Of a DNA stretch of 41,920 nt, positions 24,901 through 32,257 are shown in pieces (within the stretch, counting starts at the first letter, position 1; every line of letters begins with the position of its first letter). The notes beneath the pieces were generated by a model. That model did no database searches. It was given only the letters and a program-made list of their open reading frames with translations, and was not told the DNA's origin. The stretch is from NCBI GenBank assembly GCA_937872615.1, contig CALMTT010000666.1:1-41920 (forward strand), written 5' to 3'. This DNA comes from an uncultured Verrucomicrobiaceae bacterium. Its GTDB lineage: Bacteria > Verrucomicrobiota > Verrucomicrobiia > Verrucomicrobiales > Verrucomicrobiaceae. Made by a program: the position numbers and the translations under genes.

Positions 24901-25677
24901 GTGCTTGGTCCGCAGGAAATCAAAGGCGAGCGCGGCTTGCTCGTGGGCTATGTGACGATGAACACGCGTGACCGCGACGAAGTGAGCGTGGTCGAGGATG
25001 CCGAAGCATTGCTCCAAGGCGCAGTGCGTGATGGCCGGCTCAAACTGCCGCCCGGCTACTACTGGGAATGGAGCGGCCAGTTCGAGAACCAGGTTCGCGC
25101 CACGAAGCGCATGAGCATCCTCGTGCCGATAACCATGTTCATCATGTTCGTGATGCTCTACCTCGGCTTCAAGCGCTGGTGGATCGCGCCCATCATCTTC
25201 TTCAGCATCCTGGTGGCGGCGGCGGGCGGATTCATCATGCTCGCGCTGTGGGGCTTGAATCTTTCCATCGCCGTGTGGGTCGGCTTCCTCGTTTTGTTCG
25301 GCGTCGTGGACGACGACGGCGTGATCATCTCGACCTACCTCGAAGGTATTTTCGACAAGGCGACCTTCCACTCGGTGCAGGACGTTCGCGAAGCGGTCGT
25401 GCAAGCGGGCCTGAAGCGCATTCGCCCCAGCTTGATGACGATCTCCACAACCATCTTTGGCCTGATGCCCATCTTCTGGGCGACCGGGCGAGGTTCCGAC
25501 GTGATGAAACCGATGGCCATCCCGTCGGTTGGCGGCATGGTCGTGAGTGTGCTCGTGACAATTTTCATCGCTCCGTGCCTGTTCTGCGCGGTCGAGGAGT
25601 GGAAATGGAGACGGGCGCAGCGGCTCGCAGGCGCACCAACAAACGCGGCGACCACGCCAATTGATGCGAAGCCATGA
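21964..25677 (+). CDS. CusA-like HME-RND copper/silver efflux pump
   Basis: A 1237-residue inner-membrane pump, about 190 residues longer than typical CusA. The N-terminus has TM1 and the VDAIPDIGEKQVIVFADWPG signature; TM4 has GDVGDMGIIMTENIY with Asp407 and Asp410, at the position of the proton-relay Asp of CusA; TM10 has GVVDDDGVI. The extra length lies between TM6 and TM8 (about residues 505-700) and includes further hydrophobic segments and a charged stretch (VKRADGSTHRRIEWRRPDPK). It begins three bases after the adaptor stop and forms the energy-coupled part of the CusCBA-type pump. Confidence 0.93.
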   Translation: MIDGLIRWCLKHAFLVVLAVVAIMTVGYYAMMNTRVDAIPDIGEKQVIVFADWPGRSPQDVDNQVTYPLTTSLTGTPGVKSIRSMSGFGFAMVFVIFKDNVDYYWARSRVLERINVAQQRLPVGVTPVLGPDATALGQVFWYTVEAEGFDLAELRSIQDWYLRYQLNSVEGVSEVASIGGHVKQYQIDVHPDKLRAHRVTLMDVYEAVRKSNIDVGAKVLEKNGIEFFIRGVGFIKSVEDLEKVVIRQEGGTPIQVKHVATVNLGPEFRRGALDKAGVEAVGGVVLMRYGENPQHVVERVKEKSKQLELGLPQKTLADGRVSKVKIVSFYDRTDIVKETVNTLQEALLEEALMASIVIFIFLLHVRSTVSVLITLPLSVGLCFIMMYFFGVDANIMSLAGLAIAIGDVGDMGIIMTENIYRHIAVGDKGKSHFQKVFDGASEVGGAIVTAVSNTLVSFIPVFFLTGQEGLLFRPLAFTKTFAIGGSVILALTVVPLVCFLLFRPVKWSKRTVWIIAGALGLVSVFAAHAVFMWAMSGGHYSGWPMSIVVGVIVALAIVRMTRERFLPLEANPVSRGIARVYTPTLRWILAHKKTYLIVPVTILFTGLTIWLGIGTVLAPVGWAINLFAREKASPELKLTMSLKATNDVARPLVEFDQMRWQRVKRADGSTHRRIEWRRPDPKERAAEVAGGIEVVLDKKILSGIGREFMPPLDEGSFLYMPSLLPQAGLGPALEVSARQDMAIASVPEVESVVGKLGRAESALDPAPIGMMESIIILKPESQWRHKPVKRVFSDWPGWLKKPLMWVWAEHRQITKNEILTELQEKTAIPGVLPTFLQPIQTRLIMLQTGFRAMMGVKIFGSDLKEIERIGLEMEQMLKQVPGATDIVADRIVGKPYLEFEIDRDRIARYGVSVRDVQDVIEIAIGGMNIMESVEGRERYPIRVRYLREFREDIPELEKILVPSSTGAQIPLAQVLTIKSVLGPQEIKGERGLLVGYVTMNTRDRDEVSVVEDAEALLQGAVRDGRLKLPPGYYWEWSGQFENQVRATKRMSILVPITMFIMFVMLYLGFKRWWIAPIIFFSILVAAAGGFIMLALWGLNLSIAVWVGFLVLFGVVDDDGVIISTYLEGIFDKATFHSVQDVREAVVQAGLKRIRPSLMTISTTIFGLMPIFWATGRGSDVMKPMAIPSVGGMVVSVLVTIFIAPCLFCAVEEWKWRRAQRLAGAPTNAATTPIDAKP

Positions 25678-25898
25678 ATACAGTGAAACTGGAACTTAAA
25701 TCCACCCTAACGTGTCCGCATTGCGGTGTCCGCAAAGAGGAGACCATGCCGACTGAAGCGTGCCTATTCTCTTACGAGTGCGGGAAGTGCAAAGCCATGC
25801 TGAAGCCCCGTCCCGGCGACTGCTGCGTCTTCTGTTCGTATGGCACGGTCAAGTGCCCGCCGATGCAACAGGGCGAAAGCGGCTGTGCTGACTCCTGA
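25674..25898 (+). CDS. Small Cys-rich protein with GDCCVFCSYG motif
   Basis: A 74-residue cytoplasmic-looking protein that overlaps the pump gene by ATGA and so belongs to the same operon. It has CPHC (14/17), an ECGKC group (36/39), and GDCCVFCSYGTVKCPP near the C-terminus (Cys50, 51, 54, 61). I recall the GDCCVFCSYG motif from unnamed small proteins found next to metal-resistance genes. No export signal is visible. Binding of a soft metal inside the cell, for instance as a chaperone, is an inference. Confidence 0.75.
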   Translation: MNTVKLELKSTLTCPHCGVRKEETMPTEACLFSYECGKCKAMLKPRPGDCCVFCSYGTVKCPPMQQGESGCADS

Positions 25899-25904
25899 AC
25901 TCTA

Positions 25905-26156
25905 ATGCTTATGAACATGAACATCAAGGTCATCGGCGTAGTCATCGCGGTGATACACTCGAAAGGGATACGGCCGGCGCTAATCGCACTGGCACTCGGC
26001 GTCGCCGTCCTGGGCGTGTCGGGTTGCAAAAAGTCCGCGCCGTCAGAGAGCGCCGCTCACCCTCAGCAATACACCTGCTCGATGCACCCTGAAGTGGTGA
26101 AAGACGCACCGGGCGACTGCCCCAAGTGCGGCATGAAACTCGTCGAGAAAAAATGA
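25905..26156 (+). CDS. Lipoprotein with a heavy-metal-binding (CxMHP...CPKCGM) domain
   Basis: An 83-residue protein with a hydrophobic N-terminus and lipobox (GVSGC, Cys41), followed by one short metal-binding domain: YTCSMHPEVVKDAPG then DCPKCGMKL. This domain is the same type found in CusB-like adaptors and Cu ATPases. It lies six bases after the preceding gene and is probably the last gene of the cus-like operon. A lipid-anchored periplasmic metal scavenger or donor to the pump is likely. Confidence 0.8.
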   Translation: MLMNMNIKVIGVVIAVIHSKGIRPALIALALGVAVLGVSGCKKSAPSESAAHPQQYTCSMHPEVVKDAPGDCPKCGMKLVEKK

Positions 26157-26204
26157 AGAAACGATTATTACGGTTACGGTGACGACGAAGAAAAACGAAA
26201 ACAC

Positions 26205-26330
26205 GTGACCACAGACCACACTTGCGGAATGAGGGTGGACGAAGCGACTGCTCTCCGCGCTGAACGCGACGGAAAGCTGTTTTCGGACGGCCGTCTTCGC
26301 CCAAATCCACAGCGGGGTTATACCCCATAG
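26205..26330 (+). pseudogene. Remnant of a YHS domain
   Basis: A 41-codon frame from GTG 26205 reads HTCGMRVDEATALRAERDGK and then diverges. This is the first half of a YHS metal-binding domain such as those at the N-terminus of Cu ATPases (normally CGM, then FYFCSEHC). The second half, including the YFCS motif, is missing. It looks like the 5' scrap of a lost ATPase or YHS gene. Confidence 0.5.
26314..26326. promoter_or_regulatory. GGGGT-TAT-ACCCC palindrome
   Basis: A 13-base element with 5-base arms, 131 bases upstream of the DUF302 gene. Its GGGGT/ACCCC halves are shared with the two 18-base palindromes at 17338 and 18191, so it may bind the same regulator, though the spacing differs (three-base centre against four). 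Confidence 0.35.
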
Positions 26331-26457
26331 CGGAACCGTCCCCGACGGCGCAATCTGAGTGTTGGCAACCGTGCCGATCGCGGGGTAACTGGTTGCTCAA
26401 ACACGCAGTCAGCCGGATGACAACACCGAACGAAAATAAAGGACAAAAAGAAAACCT

Positions 26458-26844
26458 ATGCTGGTCAAATTATCCACCGACAAAACTGTGAGTGAGGCTG
26501 CGGCTGCCTTGCAAGCCGCCGTCCAAGCCAATCATTTTGGCGTCATGCAGGTTCACAACCTCAAAGAAACCATGACGAAGAAGGGCGTGGAGTTCGCGCG
26601 CGAATGTCTGATCTTCGAGGTCTGTCAGCCGCAACAAGCAAAGAAGGTGCTCGATGAAAACATGAGCGTCTCCACCGCGCTGCCGTGCCGAATCTCCATC
26701 TACGAGGAGGGCGGCAAAACCATTCTGGCCACTTTGAAACCAACCACTCTGCTGGCGATGCTCAACACGCCGCAACTCAAAGCAGTGGCGCAGGAGGTGG
26801 AGGACACAATTGTTAAAATCATGCAGGAGGCGGCGTCAGGCTGA
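26458..26844 (+). CDS. DUF302 domain protein
   Basis: A 128-residue protein of the DUF302 type: the N-terminal VSEAAAALQAAVQANHFGVM, the central FEVCQPQQAKKVLDE, and LPCRISIYEEGGKTIL are characteristic. No signal peptide is present. DUF302 proteins are common next to metal and sulfur stress genes, but their molecular function is not known. Two Cys (in ECLIFEVC) and one in LPCRI could bind metal. It ends 12 bases before the most likely start of the multicopper-oxidase fusion gene and probably shares its transcript. Confidence 0.85.
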   Translation: MLVKLSTDKTVSEAAAALQAAVQANHFGVMQVHNLKETMTKKGVEFARECLIFEVCQPQQAKKVLDENMSVSTALPCRISIYEEGGKTILATLKPTTLLAMLNTPQLKAVAQEVEDTIVKIMQEAASG

Positions 26845-26856
26845 TTGAACCGAGCA

Positions 26857-29292
26857 ATGAAAACTCATGACTGTTCTCAAAACACCCATCGCCGGGCGCT
26901 CGCAACACCAATGAAATTGGTGGTGGCGTTGTTGGGCAGCCTGACGCTGTTTATGCCGGGGGAGGCGTTGTGGGCGACGACGGTGGAATATGACCTCACC
27001 ATTGCGCGGCAGGACATGAACTTCACCGGCCATCCCGTCAAGGCGATGACGATCAATGGCCAACTGCCAGGGCCGAGCCTGCGTTTCACCGAAGGCGACC
27101 ACGCCGTGATTCGCGTCCACAACCGGATGGACGTGGAGACCTCGATTCACTGGCATGGAATTCTGCTGCCCAATGCGATGGACGGCGTGCCGTTCCGGAC
27201 GTATCCGCCCATCGCGCCAGGCGAGACGTTCACTTATGAGTTCGATCTCCGGCAATCCGGCACTTACTGGTATCACAGCCACACCATGCTTCAGGAACAG
27301 CGGGGATTGTTTGGAGCGCTGGTCATCGCGCCGAAGTCCGCCGGCAATTTTGACGGGCTCCGCGATCACGTCGTGGTGTTGTCCGACTGGACGGACGAGG
27401 ACGCGAGTTCGGTGCTCCACATACTCAAACGCGGCAGTGAGTGGTATTCAATTCGGAAAGGCAGCGGTCAAAGCGTATTGGGTGCGGCGCGACTGAGTCT
27501 GTTGGGCGCGTATTTCTCAAGGGAGCTTCAACGCATGCCGCCCATGGACATTGCCGATGTTTATTATGATCGCTTTCTGCTCAACGGCGCTCCGCAACAG
27601 TCCCTCGCCGCCAAGCCGGGCGAAAAGATTCGGCTCCGGGTTATCACGGGTTCGGCCTCCACGTTCTTCTATTTGCAGTTTGCCGGCGGCCCGATGCAGG
27701 TCATCGCGGCGGACGGGCAACTGGTGCAACCTTTCGACGAAACGCGGCTGCTGATTGCCGTGGCTGAGACGTATGATGTGATCGTCACGGTGCCGTCAGA
27801 AGGCAGCTACGAGTTTCGCGCGACGGCTCATGATGGATCGGGACGCGCGTCGTTGTGGATTGGTTCCGGCCCGCAGCACGCCGCGCCCGACATCCCGTTC
27901 CCCAATCTTTACGTCAACATGGGCGGTCTCACCATCAAACGCGTGCTGGCATTAACTCCGGGCGGCTCGATGGGCATGCCCGGCAGTGCAGTGCGTGCCG
28001 GCAAGTTCGATCAACCGGGCATGAACGGCATGAGCGGGATGAAAGAGATGGACGGAATGAAGGGGATGGAGCATGGCGACATGGCGCCGGACGCGGGTAA
28101 AACGAACCATTCTGGGATGACCACCGCGCCCGCTATGAGCCATGCGGGCCATGACATTAGCGGTATGGCGCACGAAAAGATGCCCATGGTCGCGGACACG
28201 AAGAGCCACGCCGAATCCGCCATGGTTTCCCACGAGAAGCCCGTCGCGCCTAAAAGCACCTGGCTTGGGCTGCTCGCCGCAGACGTGAGTTCAAAAGCCC
28301 CACTGGCCGCCGACGGCATGAGCGCGGAACGTCCCGGCCCGCCTTACGACAAACTGCGTGCCTTGCAGCCCACCGCTTTCGATTCCTCAAAACCGGTCCG
28401 CGAAATCCGACTCACCCTCGACGGCGACATGGAGCGTTACGTCTGGTTTCTGAATAGCAAACCGCTGTCCGAATCCGATTCCCTTGAAGTCAAACGCGGT
28501 GAAGTCGTGCGGTTCATCATGATCAACCGCACCATGATGCATCATCCGATGCATCTGCACGGGCATTTCTTCCGGGTGCTCAGCGCTCAGGGTGAGTTCT
28601 CGCCGCTCAAGCACACCGTGGATGTCGCCCCCATGACGACTACCGTGATCGAGTTCGCGGCGGACGAATTCGGCGACTGGTTTTTCCACTGCCACCTCCT
28701 CTATCACATGATGAGCGGCATGGCGCGCGTGGTGCATTATCAGGACTCCGCACCCGACCCGGCCACCGCCGCTGTCCGCCCGCATCTCTACCACGACGAG
28801 TTCGGCCTTTTTGGTCAGGTGGATGTGCTGTCGCAGATGACGCAGGGAGCATTGGTTTTCGCCAACACCCGGCACATCTTTTCCACCGAGTGGCGGGCCG
28901 GATGGCAGCGAGTGGACGATGTGGAGTGGGAGGTCACGCCCGCCTACGATTATTACCTGAACCGTTTTTCCAGCGTCTTCGCGGGGGTTGACCTCGAAGG
29001 CGCGGGCGATCACTTCGACAAACACGAGGGCATCTTCGGCCTGCGCTACCTGCTGCCGCTCAATATCACGTCCCGCGTGTGGGTGGACACTGCCGGTGAA
29101 TTCCAATTCGCCGTTGGCAAACACCTGGAACTTACCCCGCGACTCGCGATTTTTTCGGAGGCCGAATATGACACCAAGGAAGACTGGGAAATCCGGTCGG
29201 GCACAAGCTATTTGCTGACCAAGCACTTCTCCCTGATCGGCCAATGGCATTCCCAGTTTGGTTGGGGCGGCGGCCTGCGCTGGCAGTTCTGA
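26857..29292 (+). CDS. Multicopper oxidase (PcoA/CopA) fused to a CopB-like outer-membrane barrel
   Basis: The 811-residue product (ATG at 26857; the TTG at 26845 directly abuts the previous stop) has two parts. Residues 40 to about 630 are a complete multicopper oxidase: HWHG near 98, YWYHSHT, HHPMHLHGH and HCHLLYHMMSGM, with a Met-rich copper-binding insert (MNGMSGMKEMDGMKGMEHG) before the last cupredoxin domain. From about 640 to the end it has alternating beta strands (YDYYLNRFSSVFAGVDLEG, LAIFSEAEYDTKEDWE) and ends with GGGLRWQF, a terminal Phe as in outer-membrane barrels; this part resembles CopB. Normally these are two separate genes, copA and copB. The signal has an Arg pair (HRRAL), so Tat or Sec export is unclear. 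Confidence 0.88.
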   Translation: MKTHDCSQNTHRRALATPMKLVVALLGSLTLFMPGEALWATTVEYDLTIARQDMNFTGHPVKAMTINGQLPGPSLRFTEGDHAVIRVHNRMDVETSIHWHGILLPNAMDGVPFRTYPPIAPGETFTYEFDLRQSGTYWYHSHTMLQEQRGLFGALVIAPKSAGNFDGLRDHVVVLSDWTDEDASSVLHILKRGSEWYSIRKGSGQSVLGAARLSLLGAYFSRELQRMPPMDIADVYYDRFLLNGAPQQSLAAKPGEKIRLRVITGSASTFFYLQFAGGPMQVIAADGQLVQPFDETRLLIAVAETYDVIVTVPSEGSYEFRATAHDGSGRASLWIGSGPQHAAPDIPFPNLYVNMGGLTIKRVLALTPGGSMGMPGSAVRAGKFDQPGMNGMSGMKEMDGMKGMEHGDMAPDAGKTNHSGMTTAPAMSHAGHDISGMAHEKMPMVADTKSHAESAMVSHEKPVAPKSTWLGLLAADVSSKAPLAADGMSAERPGPPYDKLRALQPTAFDSSKPVREIRLTLDGDMERYVWFLNSKPLSESDSLEVKRGEVVRFIMINRTMMHHPMHLHGHFFRVLSAQGEFSPLKHTVDVAPMTTTVIEFAADEFGDWFFHCHLLYHMMSGMARVVHYQDSAPDPATAAVRPHLYHDEFGLFGQVDVLSQMTQGALVFANTRHIFSTEWRAGWQRVDDVEWEVTPAYDYYLNRFSSVFAGVDLEGAGDHFDKHEGIFGLRYLLPLNITSRVWVDTAGEFQFAVGKHLELTPRLAIFSEAEYDTKEDWEIRSGTSYLLTKHFSLIGQWHSQFGWGGGLRWQF

Positions 29293-29327
29293 ATCCCTGA
29301 TGAGGAAACACGAAACCCAAAAAGAAT

Positions 29328-29522
29328 ATGAAAACGAGCGTTATTGAAGTGCATGACATGCTGTCGGTCTGGAGCGTGGATGAAGTGGAAAAGCGGATTG
29401 GCGAGGTGCCGGGCGTCGAAAGCGTTACCGTCAATTACGCTGCGAAAAGCGCCACCGTGCGCTACGACGAAACTCGACTCCAGGTCGCCGATATCAAGTC
29501 GGCCGTGCGGCAAAGCGGGTAT
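29328..29522 (+). repeat. Direct repeat, copy 1 (5' end of ATPase genes)
   Basis: About 195 bases from the start codon at 29328 match those from 32063 to 32257 with roughly 18 differences by eye. Both encode the same N-terminal HMA-like domain (MKTSVIEVHDMLSVWSVDEV) fused to two quite different ATPases. Similarity fades in the Pro/Ala-rich linkers. Confidence 0.85.
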
Positions 29523-30986
29523 GAGTCACCAGGCGAATCCCCACCAACGCCGAAAGCGGGGTCGGCCTCCGCGTCAACCCCCGCACCCGCTGCGCCGAAG
29601 CCTTCCCCCGCCTCGCCCGCCGCTCCCGCGGGCGACGAAGGCCATGATGGTCACGAAGCACCGGGCGCACTGCCTGCAACCCCCGCACCCCATGCGCCGA
29701 AACCTTCCCCGGACGCGCCTGCCGTCACCCCCGCGCCCACATCCGCTGCGCCGAAACCCGCCGCTACTGCGGCATCCGCGCCTGCCGCTCCCGCAGGCGA
29801 CGGGAAGAAGGACAAAGCAGCGTCGTCAACACCCGCAGCCGCTGCACCAAAGCCTCCCACGGACAAGCCTATTGCCGCACCCGCAGCCGGCGGCCACAAG
29901 GACCATCATGCTCACATGGCGGCGGATTTTCAGAAACGGTTCTGGATCTCGCTGGTTATCACCCTGCCAATTCTCGTCCTCTCGCCAATGCTCCAATCAC
30001 TGGTGGGACTACGGGAAGCCATTCGTTTTCCCGGCGACTTCTACGTGTTGTTCGGTTTAGCTTCCGCCGTCTTCTGGTATGGCGGCTGGCCGTTTCTTAA
30101 AGGATTTTGCGAGGAACTCAAATCCCACCGACCCGGAATGATGACTCTGATCTCCGTCGCGGTCGCCACGGCGTATCTCTACAGCATCGCCGTGGTATTC
30201 GGCTTGGCCGGCAAGATGTTCTTCTGGGAGCTGGCCACCCTGGTTGACATCATGTTGCTCGGGCACTGGATTGAAATGAAGTCCGTGATGGGTGCTTCAA
30301 AGGCTCTGGAGGAGCTGGCCAAACTCATGCCAGACGGCAGCGTGAAGGATGTGCCGCTCGGCGAACTGGCGGTGAATGACAAAGTCCTGATCAAACCCGG
30401 CGAGAAGATTCCCGCCGACGGTGTCATCGTGGCGGGCGAGAGCTCGGTCAATGAAGCGATGCTGACCGGGGAATCAACTCCCGCTGCCAAAAAGACGGGC
30501 GTAAAAGTCATCGGCGGGGCCATCAACGGGGAAGGTTCGTTGACCATTGAGGTCAAGGGCGTCGGCAAGGATTCGTTTCTCTCGCAAGTCATTGATCTCG
30601 TCAAACAGGCCCAGGAAAGTAAATCCAAAACCCAGGACCTCGCCAACACTGCGGCGCTCTGGCTCACCATTGTTGCCTTGGGCGGCGGCGTGATCACCCT
30701 CGTTGTTTGGCTGGCATTCATGGGCAAGGATTTCGCATTCGCCATCGAACGCGCCGTGACCGTTATGGTCATCGCCTGCCCGCACGCCTTGGGTCTTGCC
30801 GTGCCGCTGGTGGTAGCCGTCTCCACGGCGCTGGCCGCAAAAAACGGATTGCTTATTCGCAATCGCGTTGCGTTCGAGGGTGCCCGAAAACTCCAAGCCA
30901 TCATTTTCGACAAGACCGGCACGCTGACCGAGGGCCGCTTTGGCTTGACCGACACACTGGTGCTTTCACCGGACATAAACTCATGA
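29328..30986 (+). pseudogene. Truncated P1B-type (CPH) metal ATPase
   Basis: The 552-codon frame has an HMA-like domain without CxxC (residues 1-65), a long Ala/Pro/His linker (about 70-200), a His-rich HKDHHAH, transmembrane helices, the actuator motif MLTGEST, the ion-site motif CPH (484-486, typical of CopB-type ATPases) and the phosphorylation motif DKTGTLTEG (Asp528). It then ends after 24 more residues (VLSPDINS). The rest of the P domain, the ATP-binding N domain, the hinge (GDGxND) and the last two helices are missing, so it cannot complete a transport cycle. A deletion or replacement of the 3' half is the simplest explanation. Confidence 0.85.
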
Positions 30987-31062
30987 TCGCAAGGTCCGTC
31001 ATGCGCGTCCTCGGACCCGGCGAGGCGATTGAAAGAACCGCGACACGGACAGCGTAGCCAAC

Positions 31063-31602
31063 ATGCGAAACAAATTCACAAAACTGGTCTGCGCGGCGGC
31101 TGTAGCTTGCGGTAGTTGGTTTTCTGCCGGATGCGTGACTCGTCCGGTGGTGAACGGCGTTCCGAACTTTGCCGAAGTGGAGGCGGGCATCTACCGAGGT
31201 GGCCAACCGAATAAACAGGGCTGGCAGTTCCTGCGTTCACTGGGCGTGACAAACGTCGTGAAGCTGAACCGCGAAGTGGCGGACACGCCGGCCGACGGAA
31301 TGATCGTTTACTTGATCCCGCTGCCCCCGGCGACGATCTGGGAGGCGTTCCAGAAGCCATGCAGCAACGACGTCTGGCGGGTGGTGCAGGCGATGAATCA
31401 AGGAGGCACTTATGTTCATTGCCACCACGGTCGTGACCGCGTCGGTCTGGTCGTCGGCTGTTACCGAATGTGGATCGACGGCTGGAGCGAATCTGCCGCA
31501 GCCCGCGAGATGGACGCGATGGGCTACCGTTGGTCAATTCCCGGCCTCGCTGCGTTTTGGAAGTCTGTGACGCCTCGATGGAGAGAACATGAAAACAAAT
31601 AA
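31063..31602 (+). CDS. Exported tyrosine-phosphatase-like lipoprotein
   Basis: A 179-residue protein with a signal peptide and lipobox (FSAGC), followed by a small cysteine-phosphatase fold: VYRGGQP-like segment (IYRGGQPNKQGWQFLRSLG), VVKLNRE, and the P-loop VHCHHGRDRVGLVVG with Cys and Arg spaced as in CX5R. The family includes dual-specificity phosphatases found in many bacteria. The substrate is unknown. It appears intact but sits among truncated genes (ATPase before, phosphoketolase after, overlapping by 14 bases), and there is no obvious link to metal transport. Confidence 0.75.
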   Translation: MRNKFTKLVCAAAVACGSWFSAGCVTRPVVNGVPNFAEVEAGIYRGGQPNKQGWQFLRSLGVTNVVKLNREVADTPADGMIVYLIPLPPATIWEAFQKPCSNDVWRVVQAMNQGGTYVHCHHGRDRVGLVVGCYRMWIDGWSESAAAREMDAMGYRWSIPGLAAFWKSVTPRWREHENK

Positions 31603-31855
31603 CACCCTGGCATCAGGCAAACCATTGACCGCCGCACCGCCGAGGAACATTGACGGTTGCGGGCGGGCCGCGAACTACCTTTCGTTCGGACAGATTTATC
31701 TCTACGACAATCCGCTGCTGAAGTCGCCGCTGAAACCGGGGCACATCAAACCACGCCTGCGTGGCGATTGGGGCAGGACACCGGGGCGGAATTACATCTA
31801 CATTCGCCTGAACCGCGCGCTGGCCCGTGGTCCGGTGTCGGGGAGACGAGCATGA
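31589..31855 (+). pseudogene. Phosphoketolase N-terminal fragment
   Basis: An 88-codon frame contains GCGRAANYLSFGQIYLYDN, PLLKSPLKPGHIKPRLRG and the segment ending NYIYIRLNRAL, which match the first 75 or so residues of phosphoketolase (Xfp; normally about 800 residues). Similarity stops at NRALARG, where intact enzymes continue toward the thiamine-diphosphate site. Some conserved positions already differ (for example Arg in GDWGRTPGR). It is a dead fragment, with its end overlapping the next fragment by ATGA. Confidence 0.75.
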
Positions 31856-32001
31856 CAAGTCACCTGGCAAATTGCCCGAGTCAACCCGCCAGCAGCGAAG
31901 AGATGCTGGACGCGCTCCAGCGGGACGCGTTCGGATAATTCCTGCACGAGACCAACCCTGCGAACGGCCTGGTGGCAGACAAGACGCACCGGACGCCCGC
32001 A
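31852..32001 (+). pseudogene. Scrap of a glucoamylase-type glycoside hydrolase gene
   Basis: From ATG 31852 the frame reads MLDALQRDAFG, then a TAA at 31936-31938, then FLHETNPANGLVADKT in the same frame. This matches the start of the glucoamylase-like family (LLDxLQRDxFxYFxxxxNPxxGLVxD), with the stop replacing the conserved Tyr. Beyond about 32001 there is no match. A short, decayed piece. Confidence 0.5.
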
Positions 32002-32062
32002 AACTCCCTGAACGGCTTCAGGCTGTGGGGTTCAGCCGCGTGCCGAACTTTGGGCAAACAGC

Positions 32063-32257
32063 ATGAAAACGAGCGTTATTGAAGTGCATGACATGCTCTC
32101 GGTATGGAGCGTGGATGAAGTGGAAAAGCGGATTGGCCAGGTGCGGGGTGTCGAAAGCGTTACCGTCAATTACGCCGCGAAAAGCGCCACCGTGCGCTAT
32201 GACGAAACCCGACTTCAGGGCGCAGATATCAAGTCAGCTGTGCGCCGAAGCGGCTAT
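32063..32257 (+). repeat. Direct repeat, copy 2 (5' end of ATPase genes)
   Basis: The partner of 29328-29522, about 91% identical by eye. It supplies the N-terminal domain of the P2-type ATPase and could allow recombination that deletes the 2.7 kb in between. Confidence 0.85.

Noticed and set aside
24304..25404. 366-codon open frame on the minus strand
   Set aside because: It is antisense to the CusA-like pump gene. Its composition (Asp/His/Arg-rich) is typical of the reverse complement of a membrane-protein gene, with no start context or domain.
29540..29900. Low-complexity Ala/Pro repeats that could be taken for a repeat array
   Set aside because: They encode the flexible linker of the truncated ATPase; repeat units are irregular and in frame, with no conserved spacers, so this is neither a CRISPR array nor a structural tandem repeat.
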